Source: Tachypleus tridentatus (taxonomy: Eukaryota > Arthropoda > Merostomata > Xiphosura > Limulidae). From it: a DNA stretch of 64,000 nt. The notes beneath the pieces are model-generated. The model worked only from the letters and a program-made list of their open reading frames with translations. It made no database searches and was not told where the DNA came from. Shown here in pieces: positions 36,801 through 47,500 of this stretch (its first letter is position 1; every line of letters begins with the position of its first letter). The position numbers and the translations under genes were made by a program. The stretch covers positions 23,018,034 through 23,082,033 of the forward strand of contig NC_134829.1 of the NCBI RefSeq assembly GCF_004210375.1, written 5' to 3'.

Positions 36801-39800
36801 CACATTTTACTTTCTTGCTGCCATTATGACTCTTAACAACAGCACCATTTTAAACATGTTCTATCCTAAGGTTTGTCCATAATGTTAGATAGTGTTATTG
36901 ATGATGGAGACACTGTCCACCTTGGTAATATTTTTAGTTTTTTAAAGGCCATTAATCTTTTTAATGCCACTTAAGTTTTTTAATTTATATATTAAACCTT
37001 TTTTAATGTGGTTCCCTTTTAAGAATCACAGTTCATCTAGTTAAATTTGAAATTAGACATTGGCTGTAAAGTTAAATAACTCGAAACCAGGACTAGAAAG
37101 ACCAACTTTGTGTGACTGATGGTGGTTTTTGTACTTACCTGTTAGTCTTCCTGATGAGTTATGATGATTACAATTATGCTACAGAAAGTCTTTTACAACT
37201 TGTATTACTGTAGTTTTTCTCTTAACATTGTAGACTATATGTAAACATTGTTTTTATGCTATCTGTTTTTTGTTTTAACTTTATTTTGTTTTACCTTAAT
37301 TTCCCTTTATAAATTTTAATAAATTTAATTTAACCTTTTACTGGATGTTTGGCATGGATAGCCTAGCTGATTTGTGCCATAAAACACTAAATCAATCAAC
37401 CAACCTTTAAGTTTTGTCTTACCTTCCCTCTTAGTTACTTTTGTATTTGTACATCCTTGTTACTCATCTGCAACAGCTAAAGGCTAAAATTTGTTACTTC
37501 CTAGAATCTACTATTTACAATTAAATTCATTTTTACTCTTTAGCATTATTACTCCTTCAAGTAATACTGTTTGTAACTTTCTGAAATTCATTTTTATCTT
37601 CTGTAACACTTGCTTGTAAAAGGTTAAGCTCATCTTTAATTCCTGCTTCTTGTTCCAACAGTTTAAACTTTGATTTTTATATATTTTCTACACTCTGTTT
37701 AGGGTAGCCTTCAATGTATTCCCAAATCTGCAATCTCTACAAACAAATTGCATATTTGAAGTAACAGCTTTCTTAAAAGTGCATGTCAATCCCAGATTTT
37801 CAAATAAACTCCAATATTTGCTTCTACACACTTTACATCACACCTTTGCTGTTTTTAACCATTGTAATCTTGGAGTAAATAACAGTATAAACAAATAAAT
37901 ATAAGTAGCCTACTGACAACACTATCAAGCTCAATAATGCTACTTTAATTTTGCTCTTAAATTATCACATTGATCCTTGAAACATAGAGGTAAAAATAAC
38001 TTGTCTTCAAATAATAATTGTGTAATAATTCTATTTATTTAACCTGTTCTATAACTAGCAAAGAAGCTGATTACAGTTTAACTAGTGATACACTCAAATT
38101 ACTGCAAAGAAAAACATTAATCAAATTCTTGTGCTGAAATTATATGTTTTAAAAACTCTTAAGAACTTATTTTTCAAAGATCACTAGCTAGTAGCACCCT
38201 CTTCTTTGTTGGGCAACATTAAGTTCTGATGAAACTGTAGAATGGATGGCAACTGCCTGTTATGGAAACATAAGTGTAGAGGACAACATTTCAAAAGTCT
38301 TCTGCCTTTCGTCTTCAGGTTAGTGTGTGTAGGTGTTGTTGGTCTTTTATAGTGTCATGGTGGATTGTGGAGAGTATGTTATGATTGGTTGGATTATCAC
38401 TGTTTCTGATTGGAGGAGATATTTCCTGTAGATTCAACCAATGACAGCCACATGTTACTCACCTCTAATTCAGAATCTCTGTTTAGTGAAGTTTTATAGC
38501 GTAAATATAAAATGATTCTTTGATTTTTCTTGTCATCCAGAATTTGTCTGTGTCAATGATTCTAGTTTTCTCCCAATTTATTCTGTGTCCAGTTGACGTG
38601 GCGTGCTCTGCAATAGCTGAATTTTGTGTTTCCATGAGTCTTGTATTATCTTTATGTTCTTTTATTCTTGTCACGAGTTTTCTTCATGCTTCACCAACGT
38701 ATGTATCATTGCAGGAACACGGAATTTCATAGATGTTTTTGAGATTCTCTTTAGTAGGTCGCTGTGTGTGTCATAGTAATTTATCTCGGATGTTAAATTG
38801 TTGAATCCATTTAATAGGTCTTTTTCATCTCTGGACATTGCTAGGGAAGATTACCTAAATTATTGCATACATCCTGGAGGCACATGTTTTAAGAATGAAA
38901 AATTGTTAATAGTGTTATAGGCAAACAATCACATTTTCATTGTTTCAAAAATAAATCATAGTTTATCTGTTTTTTTAGTGTTAGTTTCACTTTATTATTT
39001 ACCATTTTATGTTATAAATGTTTTGTGAGGATTATTTTAAATTGCTAGCTTGGTTTATGAATTTAAAATTAACTACAATCCCCTAAGTTAGTTGAATGTT
39101 GAGATATTTTTGAAATTACAACCAGAAATATCAATAAAAGTGGTGTTACTCAAAAGATATGAATCAATGCTTCCTTGTCATTATAATTTAGAATGTTATG
39201 TTAAATTAGCTATTAGTTATTAGTTTAGTTTTTAGATCTATAATCAGAAGTTAATATTTATATGTTTCCTAAAATGATGAAGTTTTTTAGATGTTTATGT
39301 ATTTATTATCAAAATTCTCATATTTTTACTCTTAGAACACGAACAATTCACTTAGAAAAGCTTAAAACTCGACTTCGTCAAGAAGTTGATTCAACTGAAG
39401 GAGAAGAGAAATGTTTGCAGGAGTATCGTCAGGAGATGGAATTACTGTTGCAGGAAAAGCTGGCACATGTTGAAGAATTAAGACAGATCCATGCAGACAT
39501 TAATGCTGTAAGTTGAATATCTTCATTAAAATATGTATTGGTATGTTTTAATATAAACTTACAATTTCAAAAGATAAATGTATTTCTTTTGAGTTTTTGC
39601 TTTGTAAATGCAACTCATTTTAGTCAAACCATACATACATATGCATTACTTTTTTATCATTTAGTAATTTGGGTTTTATTTTTCACTGTTATATGGTAGA
39701 TTGAAGTTGTTTTTTCACAAAAAAGCTTATAGTTTTCAACAGTTTTAGAAAAGGCTCTTTTGAGCACAACAAAGAATTAGGTTTGTGTTTTATGCTATTT

Positions 39801-42800
39801 TTTACTTTTTATGATGTACATATTATATAGCTTACTGACAAATGTTTTGATAATGATCATCAAAACAATATTACATTCAACTGTAATATACTGAACATCC
39901 TTATACCACTGAAGGTTTAACTAGTTTTATGTTTTTATACTCAGCATGATCATTATTGAACACCAATATGCCAAAATCACATGGCCTTTTAAGAAATCCA
40001 TTGTTTGTAATTAAATTTTGATCTTTTATGAAGGAATGGAAAAGTCTTTTGTACTATAAAACACATGTTGAAGTAAAGCTAAATTATCATCTGAATATAC
40101 AAGTACAAATAAACCAAAAGTTTAGATATGTGGGAGGTCAAAACAGAAAGAAATTTAATTGAGGAAAAATTTGTTGTAGGTTAATTGTTTTAAGATGATG
40201 AAATAGATTTTTAATAAGCCAGTGACAAAGGCTTAAAAGTACAAAAAATAATGTAGGTAGTTAATTAACTTAACATTCAGAAAATGTGAAACATGAAATA
40301 AAAATTAAAAATGACATTTACTAAGGGCTATAATCAGATAAAAATATGCCTATTGAGAGTTTATTTTGTTCTTTTCTCATAATATTATAAATAGAAAGGA
40401 AGTGAAGTATGTAGTTTTTCACTTTGAATTTTTTGAATACTTAAAGTTAAACATGATGCTTTGTGATTATCAAAACTACTGTGAAAAAGTAAACAGTGTT
40501 ACCATAATGGGGAATAAAAAGCATTTATTTGTTTACTGTAAAATTACCTGTTTCATAAGATATTTAGTGTACTCATATTCAGAATTTTTAAAGTGCATAT
40601 GTGTGTGTATTGGTTTGTTAGAACCAAACACAAGCCAAAACAAATATAAAAAACTGCACTAATTGAAATGATCCCAGGGTACAAACTGTAATGTTAGATA
40701 TAAAATGCACCCTAGGGTTTGGAGGTGACTGAAGAAGTAGAACCACATTGCAGTGGGGATACAACATCTATCAGTCTTAACCTCCATTCACCAGTCTCAC
40801 ATAAAGAAATAAAGTAAAGGATTAGTAATAGATAGAGAAATAGAAATTAGAAGATCGAGATGTGGATGCTCAAACCCACAACGTCTCGCATCTGTATCAC
40901 CCTTCACTGTCTGTAGGCAGTTTATTTTAATTTACTTAACTCTATCAATAGTAATATTCTCTAAAACAATATATATGAAAAGTGAAACAAAATCACAGCC
41001 ATGATACATTCATCCAAAGAGTACACACATACATGTGTTTTCCAGAATGAACACAAGAGAAAATATCTTTTGAATACTTTTAAGGTTTGTTTAATTTAAT
41101 TAATAAGCTTCTTTATGTATTCCATCATTAGCTATAGTCAGTATAATTCTGCATTCAAATACTGAGAACACATTTTCCAACATGGCTTTAGGTGTGCATA
41201 AGACAGCAAGCAACACAGTAACAAAGTTTCAGTTCCTCAAGATCCCTTGGTTTGTTATGGTAGACATTTGTTTTCAAAAAACTCCAAAGATAAAAGTCTA
41301 AGGGACTTAATTTGAGAGAACTCTTTAGAAGTTGTCATTTTACTTGAAAGCAGGATCAGTTCTGAAATCTGAAGTAAGAAACATTCATAAATAATAAGTA
41401 ATAAATTTATAATTAACTTGAATAAAATTTATAAACCTTCAGAAAATATTTTGTTTAGAATTTTGTTGTTATCTCAAATAAAAAGTTATACAACATTTTT
41501 TTTGGTTTACACATTTTGGTACACTGTGTGTGTTAACATTTGCCTCCTCTGCCTCTGGAAATTCATGGATGGTGAAAAAAGATACATTAACCTTATAAAT
41601 TATTCTTTTTTATATCCTTAAGGTTTAGTTAAAATGTGATTGTACATAAAATTGTTATGAAATAATGATTAACATTCATTCATTTTGCTGAACAAAAGAA
41701 ATATTTTCCAAACAGAGATTTGGGATTACCTTACATTGGTTTTTTGTTGTTGGAACTGATGACGTAGCTTTTTCTTTATTAAGTTTCAGTGAAATGTGAA
41801 GAGAAAGATCACAGGACTATTTAAAATAATTTTAAAATTCAAAGTTTATATTCTATTTCCTTGGATTTAGATGGAGACTGTTATTAAGCAGTCAGAAGAA
41901 GATCGTAATAAACATCTTGATACAGCAAAACACCTACACCAAGAATACCGTCCTTTGAAAGATCTCATAGACAAACTGAGATGTGAAATTGGTCTCTCCA
42001 AGTTACCTGAACTTCATGAAGAAGATAACAGCTTTAATCCAGAGTAGGACATTCTTATTACCCTTCATCTCTAGACAGAGGTTGTGGTTCCATTTCACAA
42101 AAGTGTTTGAGGGGTACACACACTCATAATAACTGAAATAACTACTATAAATATTCTATTATTTGTTTTTCAAGGAAACATTTATGGCTGTTCAAACCTG
42201 GTTCTGAAATTAGATGTTCGGCTGTATATTGGTTACTAAGCAGCAAAATATCAAACAAGTAATAACTATGAATGATGCATTTGTTCAAGACATTGGGACT
42301 CAAATTATATTTAAATTATGATAACTTTTGAGAGCAAAAAATAGTTTACCTTAGTAACCAGGTTTAAGTAAACATATCAATAAAATGTTCATGTATTTCA
42401 AAATCTTAAGATGGGCAAAGGGATATTTTAATGAATGTTTATGAGCAATATTATGCAAGAAGAGATAAAATTCATTAGTTATTATAAAAGTTAACCATCA
42501 GCCAGAGAACTTTTTATTTTTATTTCAGATGACTAAGAATTGGTGGTCTTTGTTGAATTATATCCTATGAATAATTTAAAATACAACTGTACAAGGAAGA
42601 TATAACTTTAACTTGTGAGATGAACAACACATATAGAGGTTAAAAGTATGGTGTAATTGTGGATTTTTCTTTATAACTGTTTTTAACAGTTTTAATCTAA
42701 AATATTGTCTCATATTATGACTTATAATTTGATCCAAAATTCTGTTTAACAATTAATGATTAAAAATAGTGAAGTGCAAATCTTCCATATACAAATGCAT

Positions 42801-44595
42801 GTTATAAAAAAAGGAATTTTTCACAGCAGATGTCGCTGTTGTACTGATAATATTCATAAAACTTTTTTTTAAACCATGTGAGAACTCTTGAAATATCCGT
42901 TCTTTAGGTTTTTTGAGAAACAGAAGACTGAGTGGCAAAGTGAAGTTTCCGAAGGAGCTCTTCCCCAATCACTCAGTATAGTATCTAGTGGAGGTCAACA
43001 ACTTCAGCAGAATCGTAATAAGAGTGGTCAAGACAGACCACAACCTGCACCCTTTAGACAGCAACCTCCTCCCATGAAGGTAAGTATAGCTTTAAACTAA
43101 ATGGCTATTTATCTAATATTTGCTTTATGAACTGACAGTTCCACATTATTCAAGGTCAGAAAGATGCAACCCATATCTTTTCACTCTAGCTAGTGTAATA
43201 TTTGTGTACAAAGGTCTGTGCAATGTAGCTAAGTGTTGTATATCTATGTATGTATTCATTTGAACTAATATTTTCAAAGCCATCTATAAACGTTGACTCT
43301 AGGGAAGTTGTGGAAAGTAAGATTTAAAAGAATCTCAGTACTGGGAACCCTGGAAAAGTGGCTTGTTTTAATCTCAGTACTGGGAACCCTGGAAAAGTGG
43401 CTTGTTTTAATCTCAGTACTGGGAACCCTGGAAAAGTGGCTTGTTTTAATCTCAGTACTGGGAACCCTGGAAAAGTGGCTTGTTTTAATCTCAGTACTGG
43501 GAACCCTGGAAAAGTGGTTTGTTTTAAATCATGGTACTTAACAAATTGTGGAATTTCAGTTTCTGTAAAAAAAATTTTCTTGGAATAATTAGCTTAATTA
43601 AAAGATTAAACACAATTTGGTTATATTTCTTGTGACCACTGTGAATCTGTGTCTTTGTGAGGCTTATGTAGTCTCTGCAAGCAGGCATGTTTGACAGATG
43701 TCAAGAAAATGTAAATGTGACATGATTCGGGAGACCTGGGTATTTGAATATGGATCCTTGGTTTTGTTTTATTAAGTCTATGAAATCCTGACACAATGAA
43801 TGATATCAAGGTCTCATCTGTGTATATTCATTTATTTAGTAATACAAAGACCAAACCTGCATATTCATTTAATTAGTGTACTCAATGTCTCATCTGTGTA
43901 TTTTCACTATAGTTAGTGGTATCAAGGTCCCACATACATGTATGTTGTCTCTCTTCATTTCAACTAATATTATAAATCCCATATTTGCTGCATTTTCATC
44001 ATCTATTTATATTGACATTTTGTTTTGAATGTGGTTAGTTTTTTTTATGTATTTAACTAGTGTCATTTTGAAAGCAGTAATCCAGAATTAATTTTTATCT
44101 GATAGATAAATTCTATACTTGTACATTTCCAACTGTGAGAAAACTAAAACTGCTGGAGATCCTTCCATGGTATCAGTTGTGCAGACAATTGTTCTGTTTT
44201 TAGGGATATGATTAAAACTTGAAAATTTGCAAAGGAAAAGGTTTACAAGTGGTTTACTAATCTTGTGAGCTACTATCAACTGTGACAAGAACTCGTGTTC
44301 TATTGTTACATATCTTGAAGAGGGACTAATATGATTACTGTATAATAGTATTAATTATGTGTTATCTTTTCAGGCAGCTGTTTCATTTGGAATGTTGAAA
44401 AGTTTTTATATCCCTTTTGAGAAATTTTCTTCACCATATACAAGAACAAGAGTAAATTTAAACCACTTTTTCTTTTCCTAGTCATGCTTGTCTTGCCATC
44501 AGCAGATCCACAGAAATGCCCCAATTTGTCCCCTGTGCAAGGCCAAGAGTCGATCAAGAAACCCTAAAAAACCAAAGCGTAAACTAGAAGACTGA
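27767..44595 (+). CDS. ZC4H2: Zinc finger C4H2 domain-containing protein, complete, five exons
   Basis: Seen: joining 27767-27816, 39336-39507, 41871-42043, 42908-43079 and 44482-44595 gives 681 nt (226 aa plus stop). All introns are GT-AG and every phase fits. The protein has a charged, coiled-coil-like region (about residues 8-115), a Gln/Pro-rich linker ending FRQQPPPMK (181-189), a zinc finger with C191, C194, H195/H199, C205 and C208, and a basic tail with KKPKRK (218-223). Known: vertebrate ZC4H2 is about 224 aa with the same order and a nearly identical finger. It is a nuclear protein that partners the E3 ligase RNF220 in neural patterning. The start at 27767 matches the vertebrate N terminus and has A at -3 and G at +4. 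An in-frame ATG at 27746 would add seven residues, and a stop lies just before it. Inference: an intact single-copy gene. Confidence 0.96.
27817..30339 (+). other. ZC4H2 intron 1, proximal part
   Basis: AT-rich, CpG-poor sequence without ORFs or recognised repeats. Intron 1 as a whole runs to 39335 (about 11.5 kb) and contains the CR1, LINE, Jockey-like and Penelope-like remnants listed separately. Confidence 0.8.
30340..30802 (-). mobile_element. CR1-clade LINE fragment
   Basis: On the minus strand: [18 protein letters not shown] (near 30770-30715), then LRILKTFK...PLVTI and, after a frame break, [16 protein letters not shown] (near 30490-30445). These parallel the 12.7-14.5 kb CR1 copy. 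Heavily decayed, inside ZC4H2 intron 1. Confidence 0.65.
30807..31141 (+). mobile_element. Non-LTR retrotransposon fragment (C-terminal RT region)
   Basis: Reads [20 protein letters not shown], then [20 protein letters not shown] and [16 protein letters not shown] with one internal stop. This resembles the post-catalytic region of Jockey/RTE-type LINEs. It abuts the oppositely oriented CR1 fragment. Confidence 0.6.
31146..33640 (+). other. ZC4H2 intron 1, middle part
   Basis: Between LINE remnants. AT-rich with no recognisable coding. A stretch near 32168-32240 (starting TTAACCCATTCACTATGAG) vaguely resembles 44960-45010 and may be old repeat sequence. Confidence 0.6.
33647..33702 (+). repeat. 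SINE/LINE-type 3' tail fragment
   Basis: GGACTCAGCAAATAGCCCAG...GGCTTTGCTATCAAAAAACAAACAC resembles the tail at 17990-18050. It lies just before the Jockey-like 5' leader. Confidence 0.45.
34156..34640 (+). pseudogene. Jockey-like ORF1 (gag-like) remnant
   Basis: After the initiating MDPPN there are early stops. From about 34342 one frame reads [18 protein letters not shown], stop, [39 protein letters not shown], stop, [37 protein letters not shown]. Both stops are TGA. The pattern fits the RNA-binding gag-like ORF1 of arthropod Jockey-type elements. Confidence 0.7.
34641..36880 (+). pseudogene. Jockey-like ORF2 (endonuclease/reverse transcriptase) remnant
   Basis: Frame-broken. Landmarks in order: [16 protein letters not shown] and GSDHF (34784-34798, endonuclease end); [20 protein letters not shown] and [16 protein letters not shown] (about 35010-35255, linker); FEIEKAYDT (35883-35909); GVPQGC (36053-36070); and FVGD (36149-36160) where an active enzyme has xxDD. 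A Cys/His-like stretch follows near 36768. The lost catalytic Asp and the many stops show it is dead. Confidence 0.8.
37406..38224 (+). other. ZC4H2 intron 1, between Jockey-like and Penelope-like remnants
   Basis: AT-rich, nothing recognised. Confidence 0.6.
38225..38840 (-). mobile_element. Penelope-like element, 3' part with GIY-YIG domain
   Basis: On the minus strand (38840 down to about 38480): FNIRDKLL, then [20 protein letters not shown], stop, [37 protein letters not shown] and [16 protein letters not shown]...TYVG and the R-x3-H spacing fit the GIY-YIG endonuclease that ends Penelope-like polyproteins. The 3' UTR continues to about 38225 and contains a hammerhead-like core. 5'-truncated and broken by stops; lies in ZC4H2 intron 1. 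Confidence 0.75.
38289..38318 (-). ncRNA. Hammerhead-ribozyme-like core in a Penelope-like 3' UTR
   Basis: On the minus strand: CTGAAGA, one C, stem GAAAG/CTTTT around an 8-nt loop, then GAAA. This matches the CUGANGA...GAAA core except for one extra base before stem II. Hammerhead motifs are known in Penelope-like terminal repeats. Stems I and III were not resolved. Confidence 0.35.
38841..39335 (+). other. ZC4H2 intron 1, distal part
   Basis: AT-rich, ending in the exon 2 acceptor. No other feature. Confidence 0.75.
39336..39507 (+). CDS. ZC4H2: ZC4H2 coding exon 2 (coiled coil)
   Basis: Follows acceptor ...CTCTTAG and ends at donor GTAAGT. It completes the split Arg codon and encodes the heptad-rich segment containing [20 protein letters not shown], close to the vertebrate protein. 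Confidence 0.95.
39508..41870 (+). other. ZC4H2 intron 2
   Basis: AT-rich intron. A more complex block at about 40670-40925 looks like an unclassified old repeat. The open frames here (e.g. 40366-40662) have intron-like composition and match nothing I know. Confidence 0.8.
41871..42043 (+). CDS. ZC4H2: ZC4H2 coding exon 3 (coiled coil)
   Basis: Acceptor ...GGATTTAG; begins [16 protein letters not shown] in phase 0 and ends with two bases of a Glu codon at a GTAGGA donor. Contains [13 protein letters not shown]. It lies below the 60-residue length that makes ORFs obvious. Confidence 0.93.
42044..42907 (+). other. ZC4H2 intron 3
   Basis: 864 bp, AT-rich, GT...AG boundaries. Nothing else recognised. 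Confidence 0.85.
42908..43079 (+). CDS. ZC4H2: ZC4H2 coding exon 4 (Gln/Pro linker)
   Basis: Acceptor ...TTCTTTAG, donor GTAAGT. Encodes [10 protein letters not shown], then a low-complexity Ser/Gln stretch, then FRQQPPPMK just before the zinc finger. The low-complexity part differs most from vertebrates, as expected for a linker. Confidence 0.94.
43080..44481 (+). other. ZC4H2 intron 4
   Basis: 1.4 kb, GT...AG boundaries. Carries the five-copy 39-bp tandem repeat; the rest is AT-rich with no further feature. Confidence 0.85.
43331..43525 (+). repeat. 39-bp tandem repeat, five copies
   Basis: Copies begin at 43331, 43370, 43409, 43448 and 43487. They are almost identical; the last has one C-to-T change. 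The unit contains CTCAGTACTGGGAACCCTGG. Because 39 is a multiple of three, open frames run through it, but it lies inside intron 4 and is not coding. The near-identity suggests recent expansion. Confidence 0.95.
44482..44595 (+). CDS. ZC4H2: ZC4H2 coding exon 5 (C4H2 zinc finger and stop)
   Basis: Acceptor ...TTTTCCTAG. Encodes [20 protein letters not shown] followed by a basic [12 protein letters not shown] tail and TGA. This finger is the diagnostic, almost invariant part of the family. Confidence 0.96.
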   Translation, partial: SCLSCHQQIHRNAPICPLCKAKSRSRNPKKPKRKLED

Positions 44596-47500
44596 AAGAA
44601 TTGTACTATCATCTTTTATTTTTCATCCAATTCTTGATGTTGTTGTATCTTGTAAAGTTGTTTATTTGAATATTTTTAGTGTTGTGATGGATCCTAAAGT
44701 TCCTGTTTTGTGTACTTTTTTGTTTTACAAAAAACCAAAAAAACTGGCCTTTATTTTTTATGCTATGTTAAAATACCAAACATTTGAGTGGTGTGTTCAT
44801 TTGATGGGTTCAGGAAAATCAAAAACGAGAACTGTCGTTACATCAATTTCAAAACTTGTTTCAAGTACTTCCAGTTTTGAGTTATGTGATAATATTATTT
44901 AGGCTTTGGCTTCTGTATTGTACAGTAAAAGCATAAGAAACTGCAAGTACAGATAAGATTTAACTCTTTCACTATGTGTGGTATAGTTTTCACACTTTAA
45001 CTTTTAATGCACTATGTGTATCTTCATGAAATTTTGCAGGTTATCAATAAACATCATAAGGCTTCAGTACACAAGATAACAGACCTTGGTAAATAATGAT
45101 TTGCTTGTGTATTTCTTTTCTCTTGAAGGTTGACTGTCAAACATGCAAAGTAATTTGGACTTGAAGAATAAAAATACTTTACCTCAGAAAATTATCAAAT
45201 TTTATATGCTAAACCTTAGAACCTCCAGATAACTGTTAAACTTTTTCTTTAAAATAAAAATCAATATTTTATCTCATACTTTTACTGTTGTATCTTTTTG
45301 GATTAAGTCAATTTGATTGACCTCATAACCAACATAAAAAATTCAGAAATATATATTAATTACAGTTTTCTTGTTCTGCAGTAGTCACTAAAATTATAAC
45401 AAGAAACCATAGATGTTTAGTCTAAATAACTCAAATCTCATAACATTATGCTATCTATATATTTTATTTTATTGACATTTTGGCAGTGTTTGACTAACAT
45501 TACGGAAGCTACAATGATGCAGCACATGTGTACTCGTTACCTTATTTAATAATATAAAACTGGCCTCTACAAAGTGACCTGGCTTGGTTCAAGTGGGCTA
45601 GTATTTTGTAAAATACAGTCACATTTCAGTTATACATGTATATTTATTATTACTATTTACAATTAAATTCTTACATCTTTGTTAATTTTTTTAAAATGCA
45701 AAACAGTAAATAAAAAATATAGAAAACAATGATTCTCTTTCCAGTTACAAACCTTGTACTCATTTGTCCACTTGCCATGATTTGCTAAGCCTTGTCAAAC
45801 TGTTCATGTGGAGAACGTTAAACAAAACAATTTTTTTAGAATTTATATGATTTTGAAATAATTAACTACAATAAATTACTCTATCAGTGTCACAGAATTC
45901 CACTGTAATTTACCAGGCTTACTAAATAAATTGAGTTTGGGTTAAAAAAAAATTTGGATAACGTTTTTACTTTTCCTTCTAGGGTTAGAGATAAAGTAAG
46001 TACCTTGGGTACTTCCCACCTTTTAGAGGCTGTGAAAACCACATAGGGGACATTCGGAGCTTTCAATTGATTATAACACATCACAGATAGAAGCTGGTGT
46101 ACATAAGCATTTTTAAAAATGAAAAGGGCGAGATGAAGCCCACCATGTTCGGTTTGCTAAATGTAGTGAAATCTCAGCAAATAGAAAAGATAGGACAATC
46201 TTATTTTATATCATAGCTTGCCAGTATCAGTTGTATGAGTTCTAATTCGTAAGAAGCTATAGGCTTTGTATTAGAACATCACAGATGTATCATGTGGTAT
46301 GTTGAATGCAATTTTGGTTCGAATTATACATTTGTGATGCACACAAAAATCAATATATAGGTGTTTTTTTAAATATTTCCTTTTATGTAAAGTAATTAAC
46401 TAATATATAATCCTGCAACTTGAATTATCCACAATTTGACACCAAATTTATTGACATACATTCCCAAAATAAAAGATTAATAAAATTTTGAATGTAAGTC
46501 TACATATGTGATGACAATCCCTTTGATTGCCTAATCATAGGAAGATCCTTAGAGGGATAGTTAATCGTATTTCCTCATTTTGATAGATTTAACATTTTTG
46601 ATAAAATGATTGAATAAGAGGCAGTTTGTGTAAATTATGTTTTTTATATGTTTTACTTTTGTTGACATGTTTTACAAGCTTGCCAATCCATGTCACTGAC
46701 TTGAAAACACTAAGTTTGAATAATTTTTATCATCACACAGAAGACATTCCCTTTCTAAAAATTTACCAGTTTCTAGTTTTAGACAAGAAATAAAATATCA
46801 GGACTTGTTTATGTAAAAATAAAAACTGATTGTGGGAGAGTTCTTTATCTATAAATGTGAAAGTTAAACTGTTAATGAAGAATGTACAAAGTCAGTGACA
46901 TTAGTCATAATTAACTCATTAAAAAATACATTAATATTTGTTCTTTGTGGTAGAACCTTTTTAATTATTATTTGTTTTTGGTACAAGTTTTAAAATATTG
47001 TGCTTTTTTATATTTGTAATAGATGTTATGGATGTGTTGTTTCAAGGGTCTTTGTAACAGTAAAATTTGGGTTTATTCTTATGCTCTTGGACAAAAAAAA
47101 ATATCTAATATGCATACTACTGCTTAAAAATAGACATTATAAAGTGGGAATATGTTTTTATTCAAGAAGTAAACTTCCATTGAAATGAAATTTGAATTTT
47201 TATAAACATTTTGGAAGTGAGAATTGAATAACAAAGGAATATATTCTGTTTAAATTCTGTTAATTTTACATGGCATTTAAAGAGATGTTTGGCATTTCAT
47301 TCCATTTTCTTTATTTTTATGAAAACATAAGTATTGAAAATTCACATTTAATATTCAATTATAATTTAATTTGTAGAGAAAATTGTGCCAAATAACAGTT
47401 GTCTCTAATTTTATATTTAGAAAAAATAGTTAAAAGGTCCAATCCAATCCTAATTCATCCAAACCATTTTGAACACAAAAGTTTGTTTACAGAAACAAAA

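Larger units (their letters stand above)
33703..37405 (+). mobile_element. Jockey-like non-LTR retrotransposon, decayed, with 5' UTR and 3' tail
   Basis: About 3.7 kb. A GC-richer 5' leader (33703-34155) precedes an ORF1 start (ATG 34156, [10 protein letters not shown]) and a gag-like remnant. The endonuclease end (GSDHFPV, 34784 onward), RT region, a terminal Cys/His-like motif ([18 protein letters not shown], about 36768) and a 3' tail follow. The tail reads GATAGCC...GTGCCATAAAACAC and ends near CAATCAACCAACC at 37404. The junction between ORF1 and the endonuclease (about 34640) is deleted. Sits in ZC4H2 intron 1. Confidence 0.85.

Noticed and set aside
43293-43588. Protein with five 13-residue repeats
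   Set aside because: The repeat is inside an intron of ZC4H2 and is open in more than one frame only because the unit is 39 bp.
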